NCBI GenBank assembly: GCA_964510955.1
Contig: CAZEDW010000029.1
Coordinates: forward strand, 1-53,817
Source: JAFLCM01 sp964510955
Lineage (GTDB): Bacteria; Planctomycetota; Phycisphaerae; Phycisphaerales; UBA1924
Length of the DNA: 53,817 nt
Direction: 5' to 3'
The position numbers and the translations under genes are program-made. The notes under the pieces were generated by a model that made no database searches, was not told where the DNA came from, and worked only from the letters and a program-made list of their open reading frames with translations. Shown one piece after another: positions 40,345 to 48,290 of this stretch (position 1 is the first letter of the stretch; the number at the start of each line of letters is the position of its first letter).

Positions 40345-41127
40345 TCAGCAGTCCAGGACCCGCACCAGCTCGGCGAGTGACGTGACCGTCAGGTCCGGGG
40401 CGCGTCCGGAAACCATCGGCCCGCTGGCGCTCGACGAGTTGTCGTCTCCGGCCTCGGCGTGCCGGTTGACCCAGCAGGTTCGGAAGCCCAGTTCACCGGC
40501 CGGCTCGATGTCGTGGTACCGGCTCTCGGCGACGTGCAGAACCCGGTCCGGGGTGAGTTGGAGCCGGCGGAGCGCCTCCTCGAAGTGCGCCCGACCCGGC
40601 TTGTACGACCGCACCTGCTCGGCGGTCACGAGCATGTCGATCCGCTCGCCCAGCTTCGGCGCGGTGATGCCGAAGAGGTCATCGTCGATATTGCTGAGCA
40701 CGCCGAGGCGGAATCGCTTTCCCAGCGCCCTGAGCGCGGAGGGCGTTTCGTCGAACGCCGGCCAATCGGCCAGCGACGTGCCGAGCACTGGGTCATCGGT
40801 TTCCCTCGCACCGCCAAGCCCGAACTCATCGACAAGCGCTGCCTCGACGCGCGCGAGCACCTCGCGGTAGGGCACGTACGCGCCTGACTCCGCGGCCCGC
40901 TCGTGGCGCGCGTAGGCGGCGATGAGCGCCCCGCGATCGAGCCGGCGACCGGCTCTCCCGAACAGCGGCCGCAGGGCATCGACGATCCCGGTCTCCCAGT
41001 CGATCAGCGTGCCGTAGCAGTCAAAGGTCAGGGCGCGGATGCCCAGGGCCCAGAGCTTGACGGGCATCATGGCGGCCAGTTGCCGGGGCGTAGGCTCGTT
41101 GACCTGCGGCATGATTCGTGCGCACAT
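40345..41127 (-). CDS. HAD-superfamily hydrolase, haloacid dehalogenase type II-like
   Basis: 260 aa from the ATG at 41127 (GGAG upstream). Motif I FDCYGTLID with the nucleophile Asp36; motif II LGVLSNIDDD (Ser/Asn); motif III Lys in SYKPGRAHFEEAL; motif IV HVAESRYHDIEPAGELG. The order matches L-2-haloacid dehalogenase-like HADs, many of which are general phosphatases, so the substrate is open. The frame stays open upstream to 41310 but crosses a short 12-bp tandem repeat and is not family-like. Confidence 0.88.
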   Translation of the reverse strand: MCARIMPQVNEPTPRQLAAMMPVKLWALGIRALTFDCYGTLIDWETGIVDALRPLFGRAGRRLDRGALIAAYARHERAAESGAYVPYREVLARVEAALVDEFGLGGARETDDPVLGTSLADWPAFDETPSALRALGKRFRLGVLSNIDDDLFGITAPKLGERIDMLVTAEQVRSYKPGRAHFEEALRRLQLTPDRVLHVAESRYHDIEPAGELGFRTCWVNRHAEAGDDNSSSASGPMVSGRAPDLTVTSLAELVRVLDC

Positions 41128-41214
41128 GTCGGCACTCCTGCTGGCGGCCGTCCCGGGGGTTCGAGCGTAACGCACGGGGGCTCTGGCGGCGGATTCTGGA
41201 TTCGTCGCTAACCC

Positions 41215-41220
41215 TATAAT
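41215..41220 (+). promoter_or_regulatory. Consensus -10 element upstream of nuoD
   Basis: TATAAT, an exact consensus hexamer, 88 bp before the nuoD start. The -35 position 17 bp upstream holds GATTCT, a weak match. A likely promoter for nuoD. Confidence 0.5.
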
Positions 41221-41269
41221 CGCCCCCCATCCACGACACGCCCGGGCTCGGCCCTCCGCTTCAGCCGCC

Positions 41270-41302
41270 AGACTCGACTTCAGATTCGACTTCAGATTTG
41301 AC
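41270..41302 (+). repeat. 12-bp tandem repeat before nuoD
   Basis: AGACTCGACTTC, AGATTCGACTTC and a partial AGATTTGAC follow one another directly. The array ends 6 bp before the nuoD ATG and so sits where a ribosome-binding site would be expected. Confidence 0.6.
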
Positions 41303-41308
41303 CCCCCC

Positions 41309-42601
41309 ATGCCCTACACCCTCAAACCCCTCCGTGACGGCTACGACACCGACGTTGAGAGCGTCGATTACCTCAAGGGCCACGTCGATACCGGCGACCG
41401 CTGGACCCTCAACTTCGGCCCGCAGCACCCCGCCACCCACACCACCCTGCGGCTGGTGCTCGAGCTCGACGGCGAGCGCGTGGCCCGCTGCACGCCGCAC
41501 ATCGGCTACCTCCACTCGGGGTTCGAGAAGCTCGGCGAGCACCTGGACTACAACCAGTACGTCACCATCGTGTCGCGGATGGACTACCTCTCGCCGATCG
41601 CCAACGACATCGTGTGGCACCACGCGGTCGAGAAGCTCTTCGGCATCGACATCACGCCGCGCTGCAAGGTGCTGCGGACCATCATGTTCGAGATGGCCCG
41701 CATCCAGAACCACCTGCTGTGCACCGGGGCAGCGGCGCTCGACCTGGGCGGCTTCACGGGGTTCCTCTACGCCTTCAACGTCCGTGAAAAGATCTACGAC
41801 CTGGTCGACTACATCTCCGGCCAGCGCTTCCACCCGGACTGGACCCGTGTCGGCGGGCTGATGAAGGACGTGCCCAACGACGAGACCTTCCGCCGCATGG
41901 TCCGCGACATGATCGACAAGGAAATCCCGCAGGCCATCAAGGACCTCGAGGCGCTGGTGCTGCGGAACAAGATCTTCATCGACCGCACCGCGGGCATCGG
42001 CGTGATCTCCAGGGACGACGCGATCGCCTGGAGCCTCTCGGGTCCCATGGCCCGTGCCTCGGGCGTGGTGCGCGACCTCCGCAAGGACGAGCCCAACCTC
42101 TGCTACGCCGACAACTGGGACGGGCAGGGCGCTGAGGCCGTGAAGTTCAGCGTCCCGGTGCATTCCGACGGCGACGTGTACGCCCGCTTCCACGTGCGGC
42201 TCGAGGAGATGCGCCAAAGCCTGAAGATCATCGACCAGCTCATCGACAAGCTGCCCGCCGGCCCCGTTGATGTCTTCGCCGACGGCAAGTGGACCAAGCC
42301 CAGGAAGAGCGAGGTCTACGGCTCGATCGAGGGGCTGATCCAGCACTTCGAGCTGGTGATGACCAACCGCGGATGGAAGGCCCCGATCGCCGAGACCTAC
42401 GGCTGCATGGAGACTGCCAACGGCGAGCTGGGCTACTACATCGTCGCCGACGGCGGGCCGCGGGCTTGGCGCGCGCGCACCCGCCCACCGTGTTTTATCA
42501 ACTACCAGGTCATGGCCAAGCTCACCGAAGGGCACATGCTGGCGGATGTGGTGGCGGTGCTGGGGTCGATCAACATCGTGGCGGCGGAGCTGGACCGGTA
42601 A
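41309..42601 (+). CDS. nuoD: NADH-quinone oxidoreductase subunit D
   Basis: 430 aa. The 49-kDa-type subunit of complex I at the quinone site. Conserved blocks: LNFGPQHPATHTTLRLVLEL, CTPHIGYLHSGFEKL, RMDYLSPIANDIVWHHAVEKL, ARIQNHLLC, FIDRTAGIGVISRDDAI, SGPMARASGVVRDLRKDEP and HMLADVVAVLGSINIVAAELDR. Length is normal. No other nuo gene is adjacent: the gene before is a HAD hydrolase on the other strand, and the gene after is a GAF protein. Complex I genes must lie elsewhere. There is no clear Shine-Dalgarno. Confidence 0.97.
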   Translation: MPYTLKPLRDGYDTDVESVDYLKGHVDTGDRWTLNFGPQHPATHTTLRLVLELDGERVARCTPHIGYLHSGFEKLGEHLDYNQYVTIVSRMDYLSPIANDIVWHHAVEKLFGIDITPRCKVLRTIMFEMARIQNHLLCTGAAALDLGGFTGFLYAFNVREKIYDLVDYISGQRFHPDWTRVGGLMKDVPNDETFRRMVRDMIDKEIPQAIKDLEALVLRNKIFIDRTAGIGVISRDDAIAWSLSGPMARASGVVRDLRKDEPNLCYADNWDGQGAEAVKFSVPVHSDGDVYARFHVRLEEMRQSLKIIDQLIDKLPAGPVDVFADGKWTKPRKSEVYGSIEGLIQHFELVMTNRGWKAPIAETYGCMETANGELGYYIVADGGPRAWRARTRPPCFINYQVMAKLTEGHMLADVVAVLGSINIVAAELDR

Positions 42602-42660
42602 AGGACCACGCGGGCGCCGGCGCTTGGGCGGTCACGTCGCCGACTCGGGTTCGAACTGTC

Positions 42661-43149
42661 ATGCGCGATTACTCTCACATCCGGCTGGGCAGCTCGGGCA
42701 GCGCGGAGATGCGCATGCAACGGTTCGTCGATGCCGCATGGGATGCGCTCGCCCCCCAGGGCGTCTCGTGGATCGGCTTTTACTTCAAGGTGGGCGGTGC
42801 CGACGAGATGGTCCTCGGCCACCGGCGCGACAAGCCCGCGTGCAGCCCCATCGGGCTCCACGGCGTGTGCGGACGCGGATGGCGTGAGCAGCGCCCCATC
42901 GTCGTCCGCGACGTCAAGGTGCTCGGCCCGGACTACGTCGCCTGCGATCCACGCGACGTGAGCGAGGTCGTCGTTCCCATCTTTGATCCGGCGCCGGGAC
43001 CGGGACACAACACCTGCACCGGCGTGCTCGACGCCGACTCGTTTGACGTCGGCGCGTTCAACGAGCACGACGCCCGGGAGCTGGCCCGGCTGCTTCTTGA
43101 GGCGGGCCTGACCACGGACCGTTCGCTGGCACCCGTGATCGCCCTCTGA
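42661..43149 (+). CDS. GAF-domain protein, free methionine-(R)-sulfoxide reductase-like
   Basis: 162 aa from the ATG at 42661. One GAF domain: WIGFYFKVGGADEMVLG, ACSPIGLHGVCGRGW, DVKVLGPDYVACDPRDVSEVVVPIFD, and GVLDADSFDVGAFNEHD. The Cys in AC-SPI, VCG and VACD match the positions of the three redox Cys of fRMsr (MsrC in E. coli), which reduces free methionine-R-sulfoxide in the cytoplasm. It is 59 bp after nuoD on the same strand. Together with the exported MsrB three genes away, methionine sulfoxide repair would be covered in two compartments. A purely sensory GAF role cannot be excluded. Confidence 0.75.
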   Translation: MRDYSHIRLGSSGSAEMRMQRFVDAAWDALAPQGVSWIGFYFKVGGADEMVLGHRRDKPACSPIGLHGVCGRGWREQRPIVVRDVKVLGPDYVACDPRDVSEVVVPIFDPAPGPGHNTCTGVLDADSFDVGAFNEHDARELARLLLEAGLTTDRSLAPVIAL

Positions 43150-43300
43150 CCGAGAACTTCTTGATTCCGGACGCCGCAGGGCCATGTTCGTGAGAAACGG
43201 CTTGAAGCTGACGGCCCCGGACCGTGCGCCGATGACCGCGCCCCATGGCGCACCTCAGCCAGCGACAACTCGCTGCTCAACGGCCGCTTCGCGATTGCGC

Positions 43301-43329
43301 TTGGATTCGCGCCGGCGATCCGTTAGACT
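43301..43329 (+). promoter_or_regulatory. Promoter of the P-domain/dockerin gene
   Basis: TTGGAT (43301-43306), 17-bp spacer, TAGACT (43324-43329). The start site near 43336 would give a leader of about 73 nt before the ATG at 43409. Confidence 0.6.
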
Positions 43330-43408
43330 CGCGCTCGACCACCGGAAGCCAGGCCGGTGCACCCGCACGACACTTGGTATTTGTTCACCGCTTTTCAGAG
43401 GAGTCCCC

Positions 43409-44101
43409 ATGACCACGCCGCGCGCGCTACTCGCCGCCCTCGTCGCTCTCGCGTTTGCGCCATCGATCAACGCTCAAACGTTCGGCTTCACCGGCGGGGG
43501 GGCGATCCCCGACGCCGCACCGGGCACTCCGGGCACGTTCGCCGCGCCCCTCACGATGACCGCCACCAGCACGGTCGCGGGCACGATCCAGGACGTCGTG
43601 GCGACAGTGACGCTCACTCACACCTGGGTCGGCGACCTTCGCGCCCGCCTTTCGTACACCCCCAGCGGGTCGGCGACAACGACAACGATCACACTGTTCA
43701 ATCGGACGGGTGCCACCACCACCACCTCCGTCGGGTCCAGCAGCAACCTCAACGGGACGTACACCTTCGTCTTCGCGGGGTCGAATCTGTGGAACACCGC
43801 CGGCGGGCTCGGCGATGGCGGCAATATCCCCGGCGGCGTGTACCAGCCCTTCACCAACGCCCTCAACGGGAGCCACCCGGAGTACGAGTTGGCCAACGTC
43901 TACCGCAACCTGCCCGGCAACGGCACCTGGACGCTTCAGGTGGACGATTGCGACAACGCCGACACGGGCACCGTCACCGCCGCCACCGTCACGATCACCA
44001 CCCGCACGCCTCAGTGCATGATGGACCTGAACCACGACGGCCAGATCAACGTCGCCGACCTCACTCAGTTCCTGGTCCAGTTCGGCCGCACCTGCCCGTA
44101 A
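43409..44101 (+). CDS. Secreted P-domain plus dockerin-like protein
   Basis: 230 aa; AGAGGAG 5-6 nt before the ATG at 43409. Signal peptide ending SINAQ, then a proprotein-convertase P-domain-like sandwich (IPDAAPGTPGTFAAP, TIQDVVATVTLTHTWVGDLR, NGTWTLQVDDCDNADTG), and a C-terminal dockerin-like repeat (DLNHDGQINVADLTQFLVQF). It matches the first half of protein C (26182-27717) domain for domain and in many short phrases (GGGxIPD, YVGDVR/WVGDLR, FTNNLAEH/FTNALNGS, VYRNL/VFRNL). It is a paralogue without the TSP3 and Cys-rich part. Followed by a strong terminator. Confidence 0.85.
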   Translation: MTTPRALLAALVALAFAPSINAQTFGFTGGGAIPDAAPGTPGTFAAPLTMTATSTVAGTIQDVVATVTLTHTWVGDLRARLSYTPSGSATTTTITLFNRTGATTTTSVGSSSNLNGTYTFVFAGSNLWNTAGGLGDGGNIPGGVYQPFTNALNGSHPEYELANVYRNLPGNGTWTLQVDDCDNADTGTVTAATVTITTRTPQCMMDLNHDGQINVADLTQFLVQFGRTCP

Positions 44102-44121
44102 CCCGGCGCCGTCAAAATGAA

Positions 44122-44147
44122 CACCGGGGCGCGTCGGCGCCCCGGTG
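44122..44147 (-). terminator. Hairpin with T-rich tail on the minus strand
   Basis: Perfect 11-bp stem CACCGGGGCGC/GCGCCCCGGTG with a 4-nt loop. On the minus strand it is followed by TTCATTTTG, so it could end the DUF1579-like transcript from 44249-45025. Confidence 0.55.
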
Positions 44148-44183
44148 CCCGTGCAATCGCGAACATATCGACACAGCGTCTCA

Positions 44184-44216
44184 GGGGCACGCGCCGGCGC
44201 GTGCCCCGTTTCTTTG
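44184..44216 (+). terminator. Intrinsic terminator after the P-domain/dockerin gene
   Basis: A perfect palindrome GGGGCACGCGCCGGCGCGTG plus CCCC, followed by GTTTCTTTG on the plus strand. It lies 83 bp past the stop at 44101. Confidence 0.75.
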
Positions 44217-44248
44217 CCCCTCCGGAACCCGGGGGGCCCGTCTGCGCA

Positions 44249-45025
44249 TTACTTCTTGCGCGTGTAGGTGATCTGCATGTTGTTCCAGAGCTTGCCGTCG
44301 GGACCGGTGCACCACATCTCCATGTAGCGGGTGTTGTCGTCCTTCCACTGGATGGTCGTCTTGCACTTGGCCACCTTGCCGAGCATGGGGTCGAACGCCT
44401 CGCCCTCCAGCGTGGTGGTGTGGGTGGCGGCGTCGAGCGTGCCGGAACTGACCATCATGCCGGTGCTCTCGCTGTCGATCCATGTGTTGGTGAACTGGTT
44501 GGTGCCGTTGTCGAACGCCGTGGTGCTGCGGCCCTTGAAGGGGGCCGACTGCCCCATCATCTCGAAAGTGCCGTCCACGTCTTCCTGCAGGTAGTGGCCG
44601 TCCATGATCATCTCGGCCTTGGCGGTGGCCTTTGACTCCATCCACGGGCCGCTGGGGTCCATCTTGAACTTCAGCGCCAGATCCCAGTTGCCTGCCGACT
44701 TCTTGAGGTGCTCGTGCATGGGCCCCGGCTTCTTGAGCTTTTCCATCGCCTGCATGGCCTCCATCATCTTGGGGTCCATCGCGGGCATGCCCTCGGGCGC
44801 CTTGGGCTTGTCGCCACCTTTCAGGGCGTCTTTCACGTCCTTCTTGACCTCGTCGGCCCGTTTCTTGAGCGCGTCCTGCGCGTTCTTGGCCGCGTCCTTC
44901 ACGCCTTGCTTGCTGGTCGGCGCCGGCGGCGTCGCGGGCTTTTCGCCGCCCTGGGCCACCACCACGCCGGCGGTCAGCCCGGCGCACGTCACCGCGAGCA
45001 TTGTCCGTTTGATCCACGTCGTCAT
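44249..45025 (-). CDS. Exported DUF1579-like protein
   Basis: 258 aa from the ATG at 45025 (AAGGAG upstream). Signal peptide (TMLAVTCAGLTAGVVVAQ), then a Lys/Ala-rich helical spacer (GVKDAAKNAQDALKKRADEV and onward, residues 40-75), then a lipocalin-like DUF1579 domain starting MHEHLKKSAGNWDLALKFKM and including AKAEMIMDGHYLQEDVDG, STTAFDNGTNQFTNTWIDS and a C-terminal strand WNNMQITYTRKK. The family's function is unknown. A shorter protein with a similar fold pattern is encoded at 45811-46344. Confidence 0.8.
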   Translation of the reverse strand: MTTWIKRTMLAVTCAGLTAGVVVAQGGEKPATPPAPTSKQGVKDAAKNAQDALKKRADEVKKDVKDALKGGDKPKAPEGMPAMDPKMMEAMQAMEKLKKPGPMHEHLKKSAGNWDLALKFKMDPSGPWMESKATAKAEMIMDGHYLQEDVDGTFEMMGQSAPFKGRSTTAFDNGTNQFTNTWIDSESTGMMVSSGTLDAATHTTTLEGEAFDPMLGKVAKCKTTIQWKDDNTRYMEMWCTGPDGKLWNNMQITYTRKK

Positions 45026-45243
45026 TGTCGAGTCTCCTTCAGGGTGAAGCATCGGCCCCGCCGAGGCGAGGGCCGCACGCCGGCGCGGGCACGCGCCCGG
45101 TCCGTCGGCCTGGTTGTTGCGATGTGCGGGCGAACGCATCGGGGCCCGTGCAGCCCGGCGGCGCGTCGCCCAAAGCAACCCGAACGCCGAACTCCAACAG
45201 CATACCACTCGATTCCCCAGCCGTTGCGGGGGTTTGCCTGCCA

Positions 45244-45777
45244 TCAACCTCGCCGGCGAAGTTCGGCGAGCGCCGAATCCACCGCTGCCCTGGCCTGTAA
45301 AACCAGCACTTCGGGCGGCAGTTCGCCCCGGAGTCTCGCGAACACCGCACATCCCCCCTCGCCTTGCTCCGGCGCCTCCAGGGTCTGGAGCTGGCTCTCC
45401 AGCAGCGACGCGGGCATGAAATGCCGACGCTCCGAGAGCCGCCGTCGCAGGGCCGCTTCATCCGCCGCCAGGTGCAGGATCACAAACGCGCCGGCGTCCG
45501 GGCCCATCAGCGCGGCGCGGTAGGACCGTTTCAGCGCCGAGCACGCCAGCACGGCGTGCGCGCCCTTGAGCAGCCGATGCTCGATCTCCGCGCGGAGCGA
45601 CGCGAGCCACGGCGCGCGGTCGGCATCGTCCAGCGCCACGCCGCGCGACATCTTGGCGATGTTCGCCGCCGGATGAAACGCGTCACCCTCCAGGAACTCC
45701 CAGCCAAGCTCCGCGGCCAGCGAGGCGCCGAGCGTGCTCTTGCCGCTGCCGGAGACTCCCATCACGAGGACGATCAT
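45244..45777 (-). CDS. gntK: Gluconate kinase
   Basis: 177 aa. Phosphorylates D-gluconate to 6-phosphogluconate. P-loop MGVSGSGKSTLG at residues 6-17, then FLEGDAFHPAANIAKMSRGVALDDADRAPWL, the GntK substrate signature, ACSALKRSYRAAL, and RHFMPASLLESQLQTLEAP. Near the usual 170-175 aa. A start at 45777 gives MIVLVMGVSG, typical of the family. No gluconate transporter or dehydratase is beside it. Confidence 0.95.
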   Translation of the reverse strand: MIVLVMGVSGSGKSTLGASLAAELGWEFLEGDAFHPAANIAKMSRGVALDDADRAPWLASLRAEIEHRLLKGAHAVLACSALKRSYRAALMGPDAGAFVILHLAADEAALRRRLSERRHFMPASLLESQLQTLEAPEQGEGGCAVFARLRGELPPEVLVLQARAAVDSALAELRRRG

Positions 45778-45810
45778 GGCGGGGCGGGCTGCCAGTTTCC
45801 GAGTGAAGAG

Positions 45811-46344
45811 CTATTGCTTGCGGCGCAGCTCGAACCCAAAGGGTTCGTGCGCCTTGCCGTCTTTGTAGCTGCACCACTCCTGGCGGATATGGTCGGCGTC
45901 CTTGATGATCAGGGTCATCTCGCCCATGCACTCCTGGTCGGCCCGGGTGTGGTTGGTCACGCTGTCGAACTTGAACTCGATGCGCCCGGGCCTGGCGGTG
46001 GCGGGCGTCGCCCGCATGCGCGGCTGGTTGCCCTCGGCGCAGTAGTGCGTGCACACCACGCTGTCGCCGTCGAGGTGGTACATGTTGGTCATCTCGTGCG
46101 CCGTGCCGACCATCATGATCTCGCGCACCGCCGAGCCCGCCGAGCTAACCGAGAACACGCTCGTGCTGCCGTCGGGGTTGCCCTTGGCGTCGAGCGATTC
46201 CCACGTGCCGGCGAGCGGCTTGAGCTGATCGAACAGCACCGCCTTGTCCGCCGCCGAAGCGGGGGATACCACGCGCTGCTTCACACCCGTCGAGCAGCCC
46301 ACCAGGATCGAGCACGCGGCAGCGGCGCCCAAGAGCAGTTTCAT
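45811..46344 (-). CDS. Small lipoprotein with DUF1579-like beta domain
   Basis: 177 aa from the ATG at 46344 (GGAG upstream). Lipobox ILVGC. The mature domain opens with LKPLAGTWESLDAKGNPDGS and alternates beta strands (TSVFSVSSAGSAVREIMMVG, RIEFKFDSVTN, MTLIIKDADHIRQEW, FGFELRRKQ), like a lipocalin/DUF1579 barrel with a G-T-W start. It is probably co-directional with gntK by chance. Function unknown. Confidence 0.75.
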   Translation of the reverse strand: MKLLLGAAAACSILVGCSTGVKQRVVSPASAADKAVLFDQLKPLAGTWESLDAKGNPDGSTSVFSVSSAGSAVREIMMVGTAHEMTNMYHLDGDSVVCTHYCAEGNQPRMRATPATARPGRIEFKFDSVTNHTRADQECMGEMTLIIKDADHIRQEWCSYKDGKAHEPFGFELRRKQ

Positions 46345-46507
46345 CAAAGGGTCTCCAGAAGGGGTGCGTTCCGGCATCGTGTCCCGGGCCGCCAGATTAC
46401 CGCCGATAACCGACGCCGATCCAGTCACCTCCGTTGTCACGGTCCCTGCCAAACTCCTGCCAGATCGTGGGGAATCCGCATTTTTCGAGCAATGCGTTTG
46501 GTTTTTC

Positions 46508-46535
46508 TTGCTCCTCCGCACCGCAAGGGTATTCT
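46508..46535 (+). promoter_or_regulatory. Possible promoter of the PEP-CTERM-like gene
   Basis: TTGCTC (46508-46513), 16-bp spacer, TATTCT (46530-46535); the leader would be about 88 nt. A moderate match. Confidence 0.45.
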
Positions 46536-46629
46536 TGGACGGCACAGATCGGGGTCATCCCCCACTATCAACCGCGCCCGTTCGTCGTTCCGCGCTGTTG
46601 ATCGCACAGGAACAAAGGAGACAGAGATC

Positions 46630-47358
46630 ATGCGATTGCTTTCCGCGTTATTCGTGTCTGCGCTGCCGCTCTCCGCCCTCGCGGGCGGGCCCGTGTCGTT
46701 CGAGGTTCAGGGCACCGCCAACATCTTCGGTGCCGGGCACGCCACCCCGCCCGCCCCCGATGGCGGCGGCGGCGGCACCCTGCCCACGCTCCTCAACATC
46801 CCCGGCGGCCTCGGCGGCGGCTGGGTCGAGTTCGGCGCTATCACCGGCGTCGTGAGCTGCTGCGAAGACATCGAGAACGCCGGCAACGGCGCCGACGGCG
46901 GCCCCTTCGCCTCTGGCGATACCGACGTTACCTCGTTCGGCGGCATCTCGGGCCTCGTCCACTCGGCCAAGACCATGTTCCTCGTCGGCGTCTTCGTCGA
47001 CGACAACGAACCGGGCGACCCCGCCCCCGACCGCCTCGTCTACGACGACATCACCGACGGCTCGTCGAACTACTCCCCGCTGCTCAACCAGAGCTTCTTC
47101 ATCGGCGATGGGGAGGGCGACGCCCTCCCGTTCACCCGTGTCGACGGCGTGACGCAGAAGTTCTTCATCCCGTCGGGCGCCACCCGGCTGTACCTCGGCT
47201 TCGTTGACGCGTTCGAGTTCGGCAACCCCACCAACGCCCCGGGCTTCTACGACGACAACGTCGGCAAGCTCGACGGCCGCGCGTTGTTCATCCCCGCGCC
47301 CGGCTTCGCCGGTTCGCTGGGGCTTCTCGGCGTCGCCGCCCTGCGCCGGCGCCGCTAG
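46630..47358 (+). CDS. Secreted protein with PEP-CTERM-like sorting tail
   Basis: 242 aa from the ATG at 46630; AAAGGAG lies upstream. Signal peptide MRLLSALFVSALPLSALAGG. The body is Asp/Gly-rich with beta-type strands (KTMFLVGVFVDDNEPGDPAP, ATRLYLGFVDAFEFGNPTN), like other secreted planctomycete proteins of unknown role. The C-terminus IPAPGFAGSLGLLGVAALRR has the P-x-P-G, hydrophobic and Arg-rich order of PEP-CTERM-like signals, expected to be handled by an exosortase-type system (none in the window). Confidence 0.85.
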   Translation: MRLLSALFVSALPLSALAGGPVSFEVQGTANIFGAGHATPPAPDGGGGGTLPTLLNIPGGLGGGWVEFGAITGVVSCCEDIENAGNGADGGPFASGDTDVTSFGGISGLVHSAKTMFLVGVFVDDNEPGDPAPDRLVYDDITDGSSNYSPLLNQSFFIGDGEGDALPFTRVDGVTQKFFIPSGATRLYLGFVDAFEFGNPTNAPGFYDDNVGKLDGRALFIPAPGFAGSLGLLGVAALRRRR

Positions 47359-47375
47359 GCCGGCCTGAACATCTC

Positions 47376-47436
47376 AAAAAAAACCGGAGAGCGCGGAGCC
47401 AGGACTCACCCCAGGTGAATCCCTCCGCGCTCTCCG
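47376..47436 (-). terminator. Strong intrinsic terminator of the glycine-zipper lipoprotein gene
   Basis: A perfect 14-bp stem (CGGAGAGCGCGGAG at 47385-47398, CTCCGCGCTCTCCG at 47423-47436) with a small inner hairpin TCACC-CCA-GGTGA, then eight T on the minus strand (47376-47383). It lies between convergent genes and uses the same CGCGGAG word as the element at 14034-14192. Confidence 0.85.
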
Positions 47437-47468
47437 CGTTCTCCGCGGTTTGTCGGGCTTCTCTCGCC

Positions 47469-47741
47469 TCACCAGTCGTTGGACTTGTTCCGCTCGCGCC
47501 GCTCGTTCTGGTCGCCCAGAACCGCGCCGCCGATACCCCCGGCTATGGCGCCGATCGCCGCGCCCTTGCCCGCCGAGCCGGTCATCGAGCCGATGCCCAG
47601 CCCCGCGAGCGCACCCAGCCCCGCGCCCGACAGGGCGCCCTCGCCCGCGTTGCTGCACCCCGAGCCCACCACCGCAAAAGCAGCGAGCAGCGAGCTGGCG
47701 GCGAGCGTGGTACGACGGGAACGGTTCATCAGACGGTTCAT
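47469..47741 (-). CDS. Glycine-zipper lipoprotein
   Basis: 90 aa from the ATG at 47741, with AAGGAG 7 nt upstream. Signal with lipobox VVGSGC, then a Gly/Ala-rich stretch with GxxxG spacing (GALSGAGLGALAGLGIGSMT, KGAAIGAIAGGIGGAVLG), as in glycine-zipper outer-membrane lipoproteins (SlyB/YMGG-like). It ends in a charged tail (ERRERNKSNDW). Probably envelope-associated; role unknown. Confidence 0.8.
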   Translation of the reverse strand: MNRLMNRSRRTTLAASSLLAAFAVVGSGCSNAGEGALSGAGLGALAGLGIGSMTGSAGKGAAIGAIAGGIGGAVLGDQNERRERNKSNDW

Positions 47742-47989
47742 CGCGACACTCCTTCGTGCGTGCCCTCCCTCCCCAGGAGGGTGGGTCAGGCCGCCAATCG
47801 GCCCTCGGTGGCGGGTTGGATGCCCAATCCCGCTATGGTTGTTCATTCTAGTTCGACCGCTGTTGCACACTGGATGGGTTCAGAACCGTACATGTCCCGG
47901 TCAGCGCCAGCTGTAAATCATTATGCTGACTAGCTTTGCGCTCTGGCGGTCTCCCGTTCCCGGCGGCGAGACCACTCCCCCCACATCAC

Positions 47990-48238
47990 ATGGGCCGCCC
48001 GCGCGTGCGCCTCAATCCGCCCGATAGCCCCTTGGAAGCTCCGCACCTCCGAGCAGCCGGCGAGCTGGAGCGGTGGCTCAACTGGGCGCTCGGCGTGGAT
48101 GGCAGCGAACTGCCTCGCATCCCGCTCAGACGGGTCAATGACGGGGGCTGGTCGGGGGTGGTTCGCACGTTGGAAGGGCGCCGGTGGGCCGATGAATGGT
48201 GGGAGGGCGCTTTCGCCGCCGTTGATCTCGACCGATAA
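47990..48238 (+). CDS. Possible small protein, unknown function
   Basis: 82 aa from the ATG at 47990 (MGRPRVRLNPPD). The composition looks protein-like, with several Trp (ERWLNWALGVDG, WADEWWEGAF), which is unusual for a spurious frame in this GC-rich DNA. There is no clear ribosome-binding site, and no family recognised. It ends 52 bp before the next gene on the same strand. May be a real small protein or chance. Confidence 0.4.
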   Translation: MGRPRVRLNPPDSPLEAPHLRAAGELERWLNWALGVDGSELPRIPLRRVNDGGWSGVVRTLEGRRWADEWWEGAFAAVDLDR

Positions 48239-48290
48239 AGTGGTCCCGCCGCCACCCGCCAGTGAGTCAGCGCGGCCTCCCGGAGATGCG

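Noticed and set aside
45364..46629. N-terminal 420 codons of a 664-codon frame ending in the PEP-CTERM-like protein
   Set aside because: The upstream part is antisense to gntK and the lipoprotein gene. The signal peptide, ribosome-binding site and promoter place the true start at 46630.
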